Assembly: GCF_001427635.1 (NCBI RefSeq)
Contig: NZ_LMHA01000002.1
Coordinates: forward strand, 248,001-312,000
Length of the DNA stretch: 64,000 nucleotides
From: Pseudoxanthomonas sp. Root65
Lineage (GTDB): Bacteria; Pseudomonadota; Gammaproteobacteria; Xanthomonadales; Xanthomonadaceae
Direction: 5' to 3'
Shown here: positions 56,307 through 64,000 of the stretch, one piece after another
How positions within the stretch are numbered: the first letter of the stretch is position 1
Layout of the letters: each line of letters opens with the position of its first letter
Translations under genes and position numbers: made by a program
Notes under the pieces: model-generated
What the model saw: the letters and a program-made list of their open reading frames with translations, nothing else
Databases searched by the model: none
Told to the model about the DNA's origin: nothing

Positions 56307-56450
56307 ACTTTACAACTGACGAGGGTCACGGTCGGCCGCGCAGGCGGGGCTGCCGCGTCGGTCTTCATGGCTGCAGGGCGCCGCAGCAGAAGCGTCCGCC
56401 CCATAAGCAGCCAGAGGGCTTCCCAAGATGAGGGGCGCGAGGTGTAAAGT
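56307..56450. promoter_or_regulatory. Divergent bauA-puuR control region with two inverted copies of TGTAAAGT
   Basis: The 227-base gap carries GTTGTAAAGTTTTTTC on the minus strand (56316-56301) and GGTGTAAAGTATCC on the plus strand (56441-56454). Each copy lies about 35-50 bases before its gene's ATG and reads toward that gene. They may be paired PuuR operators or matching -10 promoter boxes (TAAAGT). I cannot choose between these. Confidence 0.45.
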
Positions 56451-56485
56451 ATCCCGTGACATCAGGGTTTCACCAAAGGGTGGTG

Positions 56486-57034
56486 ATGGACATCGGCGCA
56501 CGCCTGCAACTGGTCCGCAAATCCAAGAGCCTCAGCCAGCGCGAGCTGGCCAAGCGCGTGGGCGTCACCAACAGCACCATCTCGCTGATCGAGCAGAACA
56601 AGGTCAGCCCGTCGGTCAGCTCGCTGAAGAAGGTGCTGGACGGGATTCCGATCTCGCTCGCCGACTTCTTCACCCTCGATCTGGAGAAGGGCCTGCCCGA
56701 CAGCCCGTTCTACGTGGCCGACGAGTTGCCGGACGTGGGCAGCAACGGCATCCACTATTTCCTCGTGGGCCAGCACCGTCCGCAACGGCAGATGTGCATC
56801 CTGCGCGAAGTGATGCCGCCCGGCAGCGATACCGGCGACAGCATGCTGGCGCACGATGGCGAAGAGGGCGGCGTGGTGATCGCCGGCGAAGTGGAGGTCA
56901 CCGTCGGCGAGCAGGTGCGCGTGCTGAAGGCAGGCGAGGCCTACTACTTCGAAAGCCGCGTGCCGCATCGGTTCCGGAATGTCGGTGAGGTGGATGCGGT
57001 GATCGTCAGCGCGAATACGCCGGCGACGTTTTGA
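56486..57034 (+). CDS. puuR: PuuR-type transcriptional regulator (XRE HTH plus cupin)
   Basis: 182 aa. N-terminal HTH (GARLQLVRKSKSLSQRELAKRV, GVTNSTISLIEQNKVSPSVSSL) and a C-terminal cupin domain (GEEGGVVIAGEVEVTVGEQV, YYFESRVPHRF) ending SANTPATF, the same ending as E. coli PuuR (TPTTF). PuuR represses putrescine genes and is relieved by putrescine. Start ATG at 56486 follows the AAAGGGTGGTG site. It is divergent from bauA and reads toward puuC. Confidence 0.9.
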   Translation: MDIGARLQLVRKSKSLSQRELAKRVGVTNSTISLIEQNKVSPSVSSLKKVLDGIPISLADFFTLDLEKGLPDSPFYVADELPDVGSNGIHYFLVGQHRPQRQMCILREVMPPGSDTGDSMLAHDGEEGGVVIAGEVEVTVGEQVRVLKAGEAYYFESRVPHRFRNVGEVDAVIVSANTPATF

Positions 57035-57041
57035 ACGATTC

Positions 57042-57252
57042 GAGCCCCTCTCCCATCGGGAGAGGGGTTGGGGGTGCCCCACCGCTTATACGGTCCTATG
57101 ATGAACGAGCCGCGGCGAGCCATGAAGTCGATCCATCGGCTGTTTGCCCCATCCACTCGCTGTGGCTCGCTATGCAGCACAGGTGCCGGATAGATGGCAG
57201 TGGCACCCCTCATCCGGCGCTTCGCGCCACCTTCTCCCGGCGGGAGAAGGGT
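57042..57252. repeat. Intergenic inverted repeat of the CCCTCTCCC type
   Basis: Left half CCCCTCTCCCATCGGGAGAG and GGGTTGGGGGTGCCCC; right half GGCACCCCTCATCCGGCGCT and CACCTTCTCCCGGCGGGAGA. It fills most of the puuR-puuC gap and is related to the element at 53493-53692. Confidence 0.65.
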
Positions 57253-57274
57253 GCAAACCCACTATGGAGTTCCC

Positions 57275-58777
57275 ATGAACAATCCCCGCACGCAACACGA
57301 CTGGCAGGCCATGGCCGCCGCGCTGTCGATCCGCACGCAGGCCTTCATCGACGGCCGGTATGTGGATGCGGCGTCCGGCAAGACCTTCGACTGCATCAGT
57401 CCCATCGATGGCCGCTTGCTGGGCCAGGTGGCCGATGGGCAGGAAGAGGACATCAACCGTGCCGTTGCCGCCGCGCGCCGCAGTTTCGAGGCGGGCGCGT
57501 GGTCGAACGCGCGCCCGACGCACCGCAAGAAGGTATTGCTGAAGCTCACCCGGTTGATCGAAGAGCATGCCGACGAACTGGCGCTGCTGGAATCGCTGGA
57601 TATGGGCAAGCCGGTCAGCGACGCCCGCACTGTGGATCTCGCCGCGACCATCCGCTGCATGGGCTGGACCGCCGAGGCCCTGGACAAGGTGTATGGCGAA
57701 GTCGCGGCGACCGGGCAGGACGAGCTGGGCCTGGTGACGCGCGAGCCCTTGGGCGTAATCGGCGCCATCGTGCCGTGGAATTTCCCGCTGCTGATGGCCA
57801 CGTGGAAGCTGGCGCCGGCGCTGGCGATGGGCAATTCCATCGTGCTGAAGCCGTCGGAGAAATCGCCGCTCACCGCGATCCGCCTGGCCGAACTCGCCAT
57901 CGAGGCCGGCATCCCGGCCGGCGTGCTCAACGTGGTGCCGGGCTTCGGCAAGACCGCCGGCGAGCCGCTCGCGCTGCACATGGACGTGGACGGCCTGGTG
58001 TTCACCGGTTCCACTGCGGTCGGCAAGCGCCTGCTGCAGTGCGCGGGCCTGTCGAACATGAAGCGCGCGTACATGGAATGCGGCGGCAAGAGCCCCAACA
58101 TCGTGTTCGCCGACGCGCACGACCTGGACGTGGCCGCGAAGGCGGCGGCGGGCGGCATCTTCTACAACCAGGGTGAGGTCTGTACCGCGGCGTCGCGTCT
58201 GCTGGTGGAGCGCTCCATCAAGGATGAATTCGTCGCCCGCGTGGTCGAGGCCGGCAAGGCCATGCGTCCGCGCCATCCGTTGGACCCCGGCGCGCCGATG
58301 GGCGCGATGGTGGACGAAGGGCAGACCCGACGCGTGCTCGACTACATCGAGAAAGGCAAGGCCGAAGGCGCGCGCCTGGCACTGGGCGGCCGGCGTGCCG
58401 ACGTGGAAGCCGGCGGCTGCTATCTGGAGCCGACCGTGTTCGACGACGTGGCGCACGAGCACACGATCAGCCGCGAGGAGATCTTCGGCCCGGTGCTGTC
58501 GGTGATCGCGTTCGACAGCGAGGAAGACGCCCTGCGCATGGCCAACGACAGCGAGTACGGCCTGGCGGCCGGCGTGTGGACGCGCGACATCAGCCGGGCG
58601 CATCGCGTCGCCCGCAAACTGCGCGCGGGCAGCGTGTGGGTGAACTACTGGGACGGCGGCGACATGACCGCGCCGTTCGGCGGCTACAAGCAGTCCGGCA
58701 ACGGCCGCGACAAATCGCTGCACGCCTTCGACAAGTACACCGAGATCAAGGCGACCTGGATCAATCTGGGGAGCTGA
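57275..58777 (+). CDS. puuC: Gamma-glutamyl-gamma-aminobutyraldehyde dehydrogenase
   Basis: 500 aa NAD(P)+-dependent aldehyde dehydrogenase. Features: PLGVIGAIVPWNFPLLMATW, VLKPSEKSPLTAIRLAELAI, the Glu segment AYMECGGKSPNIV, and the catalytic Cys in FYNQGEVCTAASRLL, with C-terminal GDMTAPFGGYKQSGNGRDKS as in E. coli PuuC. It oxidises the aldehyde formed by PuuB to gamma-glutamyl-GABA. Start ATG at 57275. A REP doublet follows its stop and the transporter gene comes next. Confidence 0.93.
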   Translation: MNNPRTQHDWQAMAAALSIRTQAFIDGRYVDAASGKTFDCISPIDGRLLGQVADGQEEDINRAVAAARRSFEAGAWSNARPTHRKKVLLKLTRLIEEHADELALLESLDMGKPVSDARTVDLAATIRCMGWTAEALDKVYGEVAATGQDELGLVTREPLGVIGAIVPWNFPLLMATWKLAPALAMGNSIVLKPSEKSPLTAIRLAELAIEAGIPAGVLNVVPGFGKTAGEPLALHMDVDGLVFTGSTAVGKRLLQCAGLSNMKRAYMECGGKSPNIVFADAHDLDVAAKAAAGGIFYNQGEVCTAASRLLVERSIKDEFVARVVEAGKAMRPRHPLDPGAPMGAMVDEGQTRRVLDYIEKGKAEGARLALGGRRADVEAGGCYLEPTVFDDVAHEHTISREEIFGPVLSVIAFDSEEDALRMANDSEYGLAAGVWTRDISRAHRVARKLRAGSVWVNYWDGGDMTAPFGGYKQSGNGRDKSLHAFDKYTEIKATWINLGS

Positions 58778-58787
58778 TCGTGTTTCC

Positions 58788-58862
58788 TGTGGGAGCGACG
58801 TCAGTCGCGATGCCGATGTCCGCCAGGCCGGACGCAGTTCGCGACTGACGTCGCTCCCACAG
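58788..58862. repeat. REP-like inverted repeat doublet
   Basis: CTGTGGGAGCGACGTCAGTC (left) and GACTGACGTCGCTCCCACAG (right) are exact inverted copies about 35 bases apart. Located between puuC and the MHS transporter gene. Confidence 0.88.
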
Positions 58863-58912
58863 CCCCTCGTCCGTTCTGCCAGAATCGCCCCGACCCACCG
58901 ATCGGCTCCTCC

Positions 58913-60190
58913 ATGACCGCCAGCGCCGCCGCTTCCACGTCCACCAACTCGCCCGGCCGCGTGCTGTTTGCCAGCCTGATCGGCACCACCATCGAGTTCT
59001 TCGATTTCTACATCTACGCGACGGCGGCGGTGCTCGTGTTCCCGCACCTGTTCTTCCCGCAGGGCGATCCCACCACCGCGATGCTGCAGTCGTTCGCCAC
59101 CTTCGCGCTGGCGTTCATCGCGCGGCCGGTGGGCTCGGCGCTGTTCGGCCACTTCGGCGACCGCGTCGGGCGCAAGGCGACGCTGGTGGCGGCGCTGCTG
59201 ACGATGGGCATCTCCACCGTGCTGATCGGCCTGCTGCCGACCTATGCGCAGGTGGGCATCGTGGCGCCGTTGCTGCTGGCGCTGTGCCGCCTGGGGCAGG
59301 GCATCGGTCTGGGCGGCGAGTGGGGCGGCGCGGTGCTGCTGGCCACGGAGAATGCGCCGCCAGGCAAGCGGGCGTGGTATGGCATGTTTCCGCAACTGGG
59401 CGCGCCGCTGGGTTTCCTGTGCTCGACCGGCATCTTCCTGCTGTTGACCGAAGTGATGGACGATGCGCAGTTCCTGGCCTGGGGCTGGCGCATTCCGTTC
59501 GTCGCCAGCGCCGTGCTGGTGTTCGTCGGGCTGTGGATGCGGCTGAGCATTGCCGAGACGCCCGATTTCCAGCAGGCGCTGGACCGCGACGAACGCGTCA
59601 AGGTGCCGATGCTGACCACCGTGCGCGAGCACCCGGTCGCGCTGGTGACCGGCACGTTCGCGCTGGTCGCTACGTTCGTGCTGTTCTACCTGATGACGGT
59701 GTTCGCGCTGAGCTGGGGCACCTCGAAGCTGGGCTACTCGCGCGAGCATTTCCTGATGCTGCAGATGATCGGCGTGCTGTTCTTCGCGCTCACCATCCCG
59801 GTGTCTGCGCTGTACGCGGATCGCTTCGGGCGGCGCAATGCGATGATCGTGGCCACGTTGCTGATCATCGGCTTCGGCTTCGTGTTCGCCCCGCTGCTGG
59901 AATCCGGCAGCGACCTGGGCGTGCTGGCATTCCTGGCGCTGGGCCTGGGGGCGATGGGGCTGACCTATGGCCCCTGCGGCACGATCCTGGCGGAGATGTT
60001 CCCCACCGCCGTGCGCTACACCGGCGCGTCGCTGGCGTTCAACCTGGCCGGCATCCTGGGCGCATCGCCGGCGCCGTACATCGCCACGCGACTGGGTGAA
60101 CGGTACGGGCTTGCCTCGGTCGGGTGGTACCTCGCCGCGATGGCGGGCCTGACCTTGGTGGCGCTGCTGGTCATGCCGCGCCGCCGGTAA
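58913..60190 (+). CDS. MFS transporter, metabolite:H+ symporter (MHS) family
   Basis: 425 aa, 12 membrane helices. MHS-family blocks: LIGTTIEFFDFYIYATAAVLVFP, ARPVGSALFGHFGDRVGRKATL, LCRLGQGIGLGGEWGGAVLLATENAP, GWGWRIPFVAS-like AWGWRIPFVASAVL, and IAETPDFQ. MHS proteins take up organic acids or amines with protons. Position after puuC suggests a polyamine-pathway substrate, but this is inference from neighbourhood. Confidence 0.85.
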   Translation: MTASAAASTSTNSPGRVLFASLIGTTIEFFDFYIYATAAVLVFPHLFFPQGDPTTAMLQSFATFALAFIARPVGSALFGHFGDRVGRKATLVAALLTMGISTVLIGLLPTYAQVGIVAPLLLALCRLGQGIGLGGEWGGAVLLATENAPPGKRAWYGMFPQLGAPLGFLCSTGIFLLLTEVMDDAQFLAWGWRIPFVASAVLVFVGLWMRLSIAETPDFQQALDRDERVKVPMLTTVREHPVALVTGTFALVATFVLFYLMTVFALSWGTSKLGYSREHFLMLQMIGVLFFALTIPVSALYADRFGRRNAMIVATLLIIGFGFVFAPLLESGSDLGVLAFLALGLGAMGLTYGPCGTILAEMFPTAVRYTGASLAFNLAGILGASPAPYIATRLGERYGLASVGWYLAAMAGLTLVALLVMPRRR

Positions 60191-60205
60191 GGTGTCCGCA
60201 CACGC

Positions 60206-60266
60206 CGTAGCGTGCGCCACGCGCACGACCGCAGGATTTTTCCCCGTGCGCACAGCGCACGCTACG
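60206..60266. repeat. Inverted repeat, second family (CGTAGCGTGCGC)
   Basis: CGTAGCGTGCGCCACGCGCA (60206-) and TGCGCACAGCGCACGCTACG (to 60266) match on 20 of 22 positions as inverted copies. The right arm includes the stop codon (TAG, minus strand) of the hemerythrin gene. It lies between two convergent genes. Confidence 0.7.
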
Positions 60267-60723
60267 CGAACAGGCGCTTCACGGTGCGGCTCAGCCAGCC
60301 GCCCTGCTGGTGGTCCCGTACGAACTGGTTGAGGTGCCGCTTCACCGAGTCTGCGTACGCCTTGTCGTCGTTGCGGATGTGGTTGAACAGCCAGCGCGAC
60401 AGCATGCCGCGCAGTTCGTCCACGATGTCCTCGCCAGCCTCGAAGCGCAGGCGGTATTCGGAAACCCGCTTGGTGAACACGTCGTGCACGCGCTTGTGCG
60501 CCGCGCTGAACGGATAGCCGGCTTCCTCCATCAGCTCTTCCTCGAAGGCGAAGTGGGACAGCGTGTAGTCGACCAGTTCATCGATCACCTCGCCGACGGC
60601 GAAGCGCTCCATCGATTTCTGGGTAACGTGCAGATGGTTGATCATCTCCACGATACGGCGGTGCTGGCCATCGATGATGTCGATGCCGGTGTCCATGTCG
60701 TCCTGCCAGATCAGCAGTGTCAT
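60262..60723 (-). CDS. Bacteriohemerythrin
   Basis: 153 aa from ATG 60723. Di-iron O2-binding ligands are visible: [15 protein letters not shown] (first His), the [19 protein letters not shown] block with His and Glu, HKRVHDVF, and [11 protein letters not shown] (His and Asp). It would bind O2 in the cytoplasm, as a sensor or carrier. The stop codon lies inside an inverted repeat. It follows the diguanylate cyclase on the same strand, separated by a REP doublet. Confidence 0.92.
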   Translation of the reverse strand: MTLLIWQDDMDTGIDIIDGQHRRIVEMINHLHVTQKSMERFAVGEVIDELVDYTLSHFAFEEELMEEAGYPFSAAHKRVHDVFTKRVSEYRLRFEAGEDIVDELRGMLSRWLFNHIRNDDKAYADSVKRHLNQFVRDHQQGGWLSRTVKRLFA

Positions 60724-60844
60724 GTGCGGATTCCCCTGCCGGCGGATGCCGGAATGCAGGGGAAATCTAGGTGCGCGCCCGCGTCGCGGCATTGATCGGG
60801 ATCAATGCTGCGACATGGGGTCACAGGGAGCGAAATTGATGTTT

Positions 60845-60918
60845 GGTGTGGGAGCGACGTAAGTCGCGAGCTCTTACCTCAACGACGGCAAAGCTCGCGA
60901 CTTACGTCGCTCCCACAG
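60845..60918. repeat. REP-like inverted repeat doublet
   Basis: GTGTGGGAGCGACGTAAGTC at 60846- and GACTTACGTCGCTCCCACAG facing it, with outer and inner bases complementary (GCGAGCT / AGCTCGC). It sits between the hemerythrin start and the diguanylate cyclase stop. Confidence 0.88.
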
Positions 60919-60927
60919 GAGAGTGTC

Positions 60928-62232
60928 TCAGCCGCTGGAGACCACCCGGTTCCGCCCACCCGCCTTGGCCAGGTACAGCCGCCGATCGGCTTCGCTGAGC
61001 AGGTGATTGAGTGTCTGGCCGGGGAAGCGGGTGCGGAACACGCCGATGCTGACCGTCATACGCAGGGTGTGGCCGCCGATGTCCACGGCAAGCGCTTCGA
61101 TCGCGGCACGCAAGGACTCGAAGTAATCCACCGCCTCGCTTTCGCCCAGATAAGGCACCAGCGCACAGAACTCCTCGCCACCGAAGCGGGCGACCAGGTC
61201 CTGCGTGCCGGCATGGCGTGCGATGGCCTGGGCGACAGCCTTCAGCGCGACGTCGCCCGCCTCGTGACCATGGGTGTCGTTGATGTGCTTGAAGTGGTCG
61301 ATATCGATGATCGCGGCGGTGACCGCCTGCTGTCGGCCCAGCGTATTGGGCAGCAGCGCGTGGCATTCGGCCAGGAAATGGCGGCGATTCGGCAGGCCGG
61401 TCAGGAAATCGCGCGTGGCCAGGTCCTGCAGCGTGCCGATCAGTTCCAGCTGGTCGATGTTCTGCGAGACGCGGCAGAAGAATTCCTCGCGCGAGAACGG
61501 CTTGTGCAGGAAGTCGTTGGCGCCGCTCTTCAGGAAGCGTGGCACCAGGCTGCCGTCGCTGGTGCCGGAGATGCCGATGATCGCCAGATGGTCGCGCGCG
61601 TGGCGCGCACGCAGGCGCCGGGTGAATTCGTGGCCCTTCATGCCGGGCATTTCCTGGTCGACGATGGCCAGACGGATGTCGGGGTTGGCGTCCAGCATCG
61701 CCAGGCCGGCTTCGCCATCGGCGGCTTCGACCACGCGGAAGCCGTACATCGACAGCAGCGCCGCTGCGTGCTGGCGCGCCGAACGCGAGTCGTCGACGAT
61801 CAGCGCCGCGATGCGGCGGTTGCGCTCCAGCCGCTGCACCAGCCAGACCAGGTAGTCGATGCTGCCCGGCGTGTTCTTCAGCACGTAGTCCACCACCTGC
61901 CGGCGCAGCACCTGCTCGCGCAGGGTGTCGTCGTACACGCCGCTGACCACCACGGTGGGCAACTGGCGCGACAGGAAGAATTCGACCACCTCGTCGTGGC
62001 TGCCGTCGGCCAGCACCAGGCTGGTGACCACCATGAACCAGTCGGGATGCTTGTCCAGCGTGGTCCGCGCCTCGCCCAGCGTGGCGGCGTACACCACCGG
62101 CAGGCTGAGCTTCTGCTCGATGGCCTCGCCGATCAGGCGCGCATGCGTGCGCGAGTTCTCCACCACCAGAATGCGCTGGGGCAGGGGCGACTGGCTGGCG
62201 ATGGCGGGTACGGCGCGTTGCGGACTGGACAT
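60928..62232 (-). CDS. Diguanylate cyclase with two receiver domains (one lacking the phosphorylation Asp)
   Basis: 434 aa. Receiver 1 (about 20-140) reads WFMVVTSLVLADGSHDEV, where the usual phospho-acceptor Asp is Ser. Receiver 2 (about 143-260) is intact (IAALIVDDSRSA, LAIVDQEMPG, NDFLHKPF). The GGDEF domain follows, with DIDHFKHINDTHGHEAGD and RFGGEEF as active site. The inhibitory RxxD motif upstream of GGEEF appears to be GTQD, so product inhibition is probably absent. It makes c-di-GMP in response to an unknown kinase. It lies between puuB and hemerythrin. Confidence 0.92.
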   Translation of the reverse strand: MSSPQRAVPAIASQSPLPQRILVVENSRTHARLIGEAIEQKLSLPVVYAATLGEARTTLDKHPDWFMVVTSLVLADGSHDEVVEFFLSRQLPTVVVSGVYDDTLREQVLRRQVVDYVLKNTPGSIDYLVWLVQRLERNRRIAALIVDDSRSARQHAAALLSMYGFRVVEAADGEAGLAMLDANPDIRLAIVDQEMPGMKGHEFTRRLRARHARDHLAIIGISGTSDGSLVPRFLKSGANDFLHKPFSREEFFCRVSQNIDQLELIGTLQDLATRDFLTGLPNRRHFLAECHALLPNTLGRQQAVTAAIIDIDHFKHINDTHGHEAGDVALKAVAQAIARHAGTQDLVARFGGEEFCALVPYLGESEAVDYFESLRAAIEALAVDIGGHTLRMTVSIGVFRTRFPGQTLNHLLSEADRRLYLAKAGGRNRVVSSG

Positions 62233-62318
62233 GCTCGGGAGGGCCGAGGAAGGTTTCCTGTCACCTTCATCGGCGCCTGCGGGCGGAACTTGAGAGCCGC
62301 GTCACGGAACGCCGCCGC

Positions 62319-63608
62319 CTACCAGAGCGCGTCCCGCAGCTTGTACCAGGCCATGGCCGCGACCAGGAGCGGCGTGCGCAGGGCGCGACCGCCGGGGAAG
62401 GGGTGGTGGTCGATCTTGGCGAACAGGTCCAGCCGCTCCGACTGGCCGCGGATCGCCTGGGCGAGCACGGTGCCCGCCAGCCCGGCGGCGATCAGCCCGT
62501 GTCCCGAGAAGCCCTGGGCGAAGTAGACGTTGGGCGACAGCCGGCCCCAATGCGGCGCCCGGTTGAGCGAGATGTCGATCATCCCGCCCCACAGATATTC
62601 GATGCCGACATCGCCCAGTTGCGGGAACACCCGGTGCATGCGCCGCGTCATCACGCCGCGCAGGTTGGGCGGCGTCATCGTCGAATAGCTGGCGCGTCCC
62701 CCGAACAGCAGCCGGTGGTCGCGGCCCAGGCGGAAATAGTCCAGCGCCCAATTGGTGTCGGCCACCGCCATGTCGTTACGGATCAGGTCGCGCGCGCGCG
62801 CTTCGCCCAGCGGCGGGGTGGCGGCGATGTACGTGCCGACCGGCATCATCCGCGATTCCAGTTCCGGCGCGATCCCGCGCAGCAGCGCGTTGCCGGCCAG
62901 GATCACCGTGTCGCATCCCACCTCGCCCTGCGCGGTTCTCAGTACCGGGCGCGCACCCCGCACCAGCTGGATGACCGGCGAACCCTCGAAGATGCGTGCG
63001 CCTGCCTCCAAGGCGGCGCGGCCCAGTCCCAGCGCATACGCGAGCGGATGCAGGTGGCCGCTGACCGGGTCGTACATCGCGCCCAGGTAGCGGTCGCTCG
63101 CAAGTGCCGCGCGCAGGCGCTCGCGGTTCCACCACTGCACGGGATGGCCATAACGGGTGTTGAAGTCCTCGACCGCGTGTTCGACCTCGCGCTGCTGTCG
63201 CGGCTTGATCGGCACGGTGGCATGGCCGTCGCGCCAGTCGCAGTCGATCCCGTGCCGGTCGATGCGCCCGCGCAGCCAGCGCAGGCCGTCCAGCGACAGG
63301 TCGAACATCTTCTTCGCGTCGTCGAAGCCGACCAGCGCTTCCAGCTTCGCTTCGCCGCAGCTGAAACCGGCGATCGCCTGCCCACCGTTGCGTCCCGACG
63401 CGCCCCAGCCGATGCGCTCGGCTTCCAGCACGACCACCTTGTAGCCGGCTTCGGCCAGTTCCAGCGCCGCCGACAGCCCGGTGTAGCCGGCGCCGAGGAT
63501 GCAGACATCGGCCTCGATGCGGCCTTGCAGCACGGGTTGTGCGGGCAGCGGCGTGGCGCTGGCGGCGTACCAGCTGTCGGGGTAGGCGGGCGTGGCGACG
63601 GTGCTCAA
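62319..63608 (-). CDS. puuB: Gamma-glutamylputrescine oxidoreductase
   Basis: 429 aa FAD-dependent amine oxidase. N-terminal FAD loop ADVCILGAGYTGLSAALELAEAG, then GWGASGRNGGQAIAGFS; later blocks SDRYLGAMYDPVSGHLHPLAYALG, GTYIAATPPLGE, FAQGFSGHGLIAAGLAG and HHPFPGGRALRTPLL closely match E. coli PuuB order. It oxidises gamma-glutamylputrescine and releases H2O2 and ammonia. The stop is at 62319. It lies 121 bases downstream of the puuA fragment. Confidence 0.93.
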   Translation of the reverse strand: MSTVATPAYPDSWYAASATPLPAQPVLQGRIEADVCILGAGYTGLSAALELAEAGYKVVVLEAERIGWGASGRNGGQAIAGFSCGEAKLEALVGFDDAKKMFDLSLDGLRWLRGRIDRHGIDCDWRDGHATVPIKPRQQREVEHAVEDFNTRYGHPVQWWNRERLRAALASDRYLGAMYDPVSGHLHPLAYALGLGRAALEAGARIFEGSPVIQLVRGARPVLRTAQGEVGCDTVILAGNALLRGIAPELESRMMPVGTYIAATPPLGEARARDLIRNDMAVADTNWALDYFRLGRDHRLLFGGRASYSTMTPPNLRGVMTRRMHRVFPQLGDVGIEYLWGGMIDISLNRAPHWGRLSPNVYFAQGFSGHGLIAAGLAGTVLAQAIRGQSERLDLFAKIDHHPFPGGRALRTPLLVAAMAWYKLRDALW

Positions 63609-63621
63609 GATGTCTCCCTGC

Positions 63622-63705
63622 CGTCATCCCCGCGCAGGCGGGGATCCCGTGTCTTTGGACTTGCGAAGCAGAAGTCGCTGGGTTCCTGCCTGCGCGGGAA
63701 TGACG
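63622..63705. repeat. Intergenic repeat pair of the CGTCATCCC type
   Basis: CGTCATCCCCGCGCAGGCGG then GGATCCCG on the left, and GGTTCCTGCCTGCGCGGGAA then TGACG on the right, inverted copies about 30 bases apart. Related to the pair at 46062-46182. It lies between puuA and puuB. Confidence 0.65.
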
Positions 63706-63729
63706 ATTTCAGGGAAGACATGCTCCCCC

Positions 63730-64000
63730 TCACACCGACCGCAGATACCACGCGTATTCCAGATCCGTCACCTCGGTATAGAAGCTGTGCATTTCCTTGA
63801 GCTTCTGCTGGCCGTAGATGTGCTGGAACGCCTCGCCGAACTGTTCGCGGATGAACTCGCTGTCCATGAACGACGCGATGGCCTCGCGCCAGAACGGGGT
63901 GCGGATCTCGGTCTGGTCGTAGGCGTTGCCGGTGATCGGCGGGCCGGGGTCGAAGCCCTGTTCCATGCCATGCAGCATGCCGGCGAGCACGGCGGCGGTG
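63730..64000 (-). CDS. puuA: Gamma-glutamylputrescine synthetase, C-terminal part (truncated by window end)
   Basis: Only the last 89 or so residues are in the window; the start lies beyond 64000. The segment LEYAWYLRSV at the C-terminus, with TPFWREAIASFMDSEFIREQFGE and YTEVTDLEY before it, matches the end of glutamine-synthetase-family enzymes of the PuuA group. It would attach glutamate to putrescine using ATP. Its place directly upstream of puuB and near puuC and puuR supports the assignment. Confidence 0.88.
   Translation of the reverse strand, partial: TAAVLAGMLHGMEQGFDPGPPITGNAYDQTEIRTPFWREAIASFMDSEFIREQFGEAFQHIYGQQKLKEMHSFYTEVTDLEYAWYLRSV

Noticed and set aside
56310-56501. Small minus-strand frame in the bauA-puuR gap (63 codons)
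   Set aside because: It overlaps the puuR start and the candidate control motifs, and its translation is low complexity.
57170-60253. Long minus-strand open frame opposite puuC and the MHS transporter (1027 codons)
   Set aside because: Antisense to two well-supported genes; rich in Arg/His/Gln runs, with no signal peptide or domain.

Overview
The window is high-GC, densely coded DNA from a gammaproteobacterium, most likely of the family Xanthomonadaceae (Pseudoxanthomonas, Stenotrophomonas or Lysobacter type). This rests on protein resemblance (TonB-dependent receptor of the Xanthomonas/Caulobacter style, bpt, purT, RlmKL, xanthomonad conserved hypotheticals) and on a family of REP-like inverted repeats with the core GGGAGCGACGTAAGTCGCGA, seen as doublets or a singlet at seven places. 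I see no phage, plasmid, insertion sequence, CRISPR array, tRNA or rRNA. Genus assignment is inference.

Layout. 0.1-12.4 kb: stress-type flavin barrel protein; a cell-surface-signalling set (ECF sigma, FecR anti-sigma, STN-type TonB receptor, secreted PHP-domain hydrolase); a pair of tandem, divergent type II dehydroquinase-like proteins without the usual active site; a frameshifted membrane protein; a DUF899 protein, a beta-propeller protein and a TPR-type regulator. 12.6-24.6 kb: glyoxalase-fold protein, cation/proton antiporter, gcvP under a tandem glycine riboswitch, Bcr/CflA-type exporter, secreted serine protease and an M2 (ACE-like) peptidase. 24.6-27.1 kb: GNAT-minC-minD-minE operon. 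27.3-29.2 kb: two-component system. 29.4-34 kb: mixed housekeeping genes. 34-36.3 kb: an SPFH operon with a ribbon-helix-helix protein, a DUF4177-like protein, two small membrane proteins and a hydrolase, preceded by a perfect AT-rich palindrome. 36.4-48.3 kb: purT, bpt, seven-EF-hand protein, a sigma factor fused to a membrane domain, tesB, an amidase, rlmKL. 48.3-49.6 kb: CheY-like regulator plus a protein joining four MshEN-type motifs to a CheX-type phosphatase domain.

50.7-64 kb is mainly a catabolic island for polyamines and beta-alanine: mmsA/bauC, ald, bauA-like transaminase, then divergently puuR, puuC and an MHS-family transporter, and on the other strand puuA (cut by the window end) and puuB. 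Between puuB and the transporter lie a diguanylate cyclase and a bacteriohemerythrin. Putrescine would be gamma-glutamylated (PuuA), oxidised (PuuB) and dehydrogenated (PuuC); beta-alanine would be transaminated to malonate semialdehyde (BauA), converted to acetyl-CoA (MmsA), and the alanine formed deaminated to pyruvate (Ald). PuuD is not in the window.

The most unusual items are the MshEN-CheX/CheY pair, the dehydroquinase-like tandem, the SPFH operon with its palindrome, the membrane-tethered sigma factor, and REP elements that supply C-terminal codons and stops to genes.
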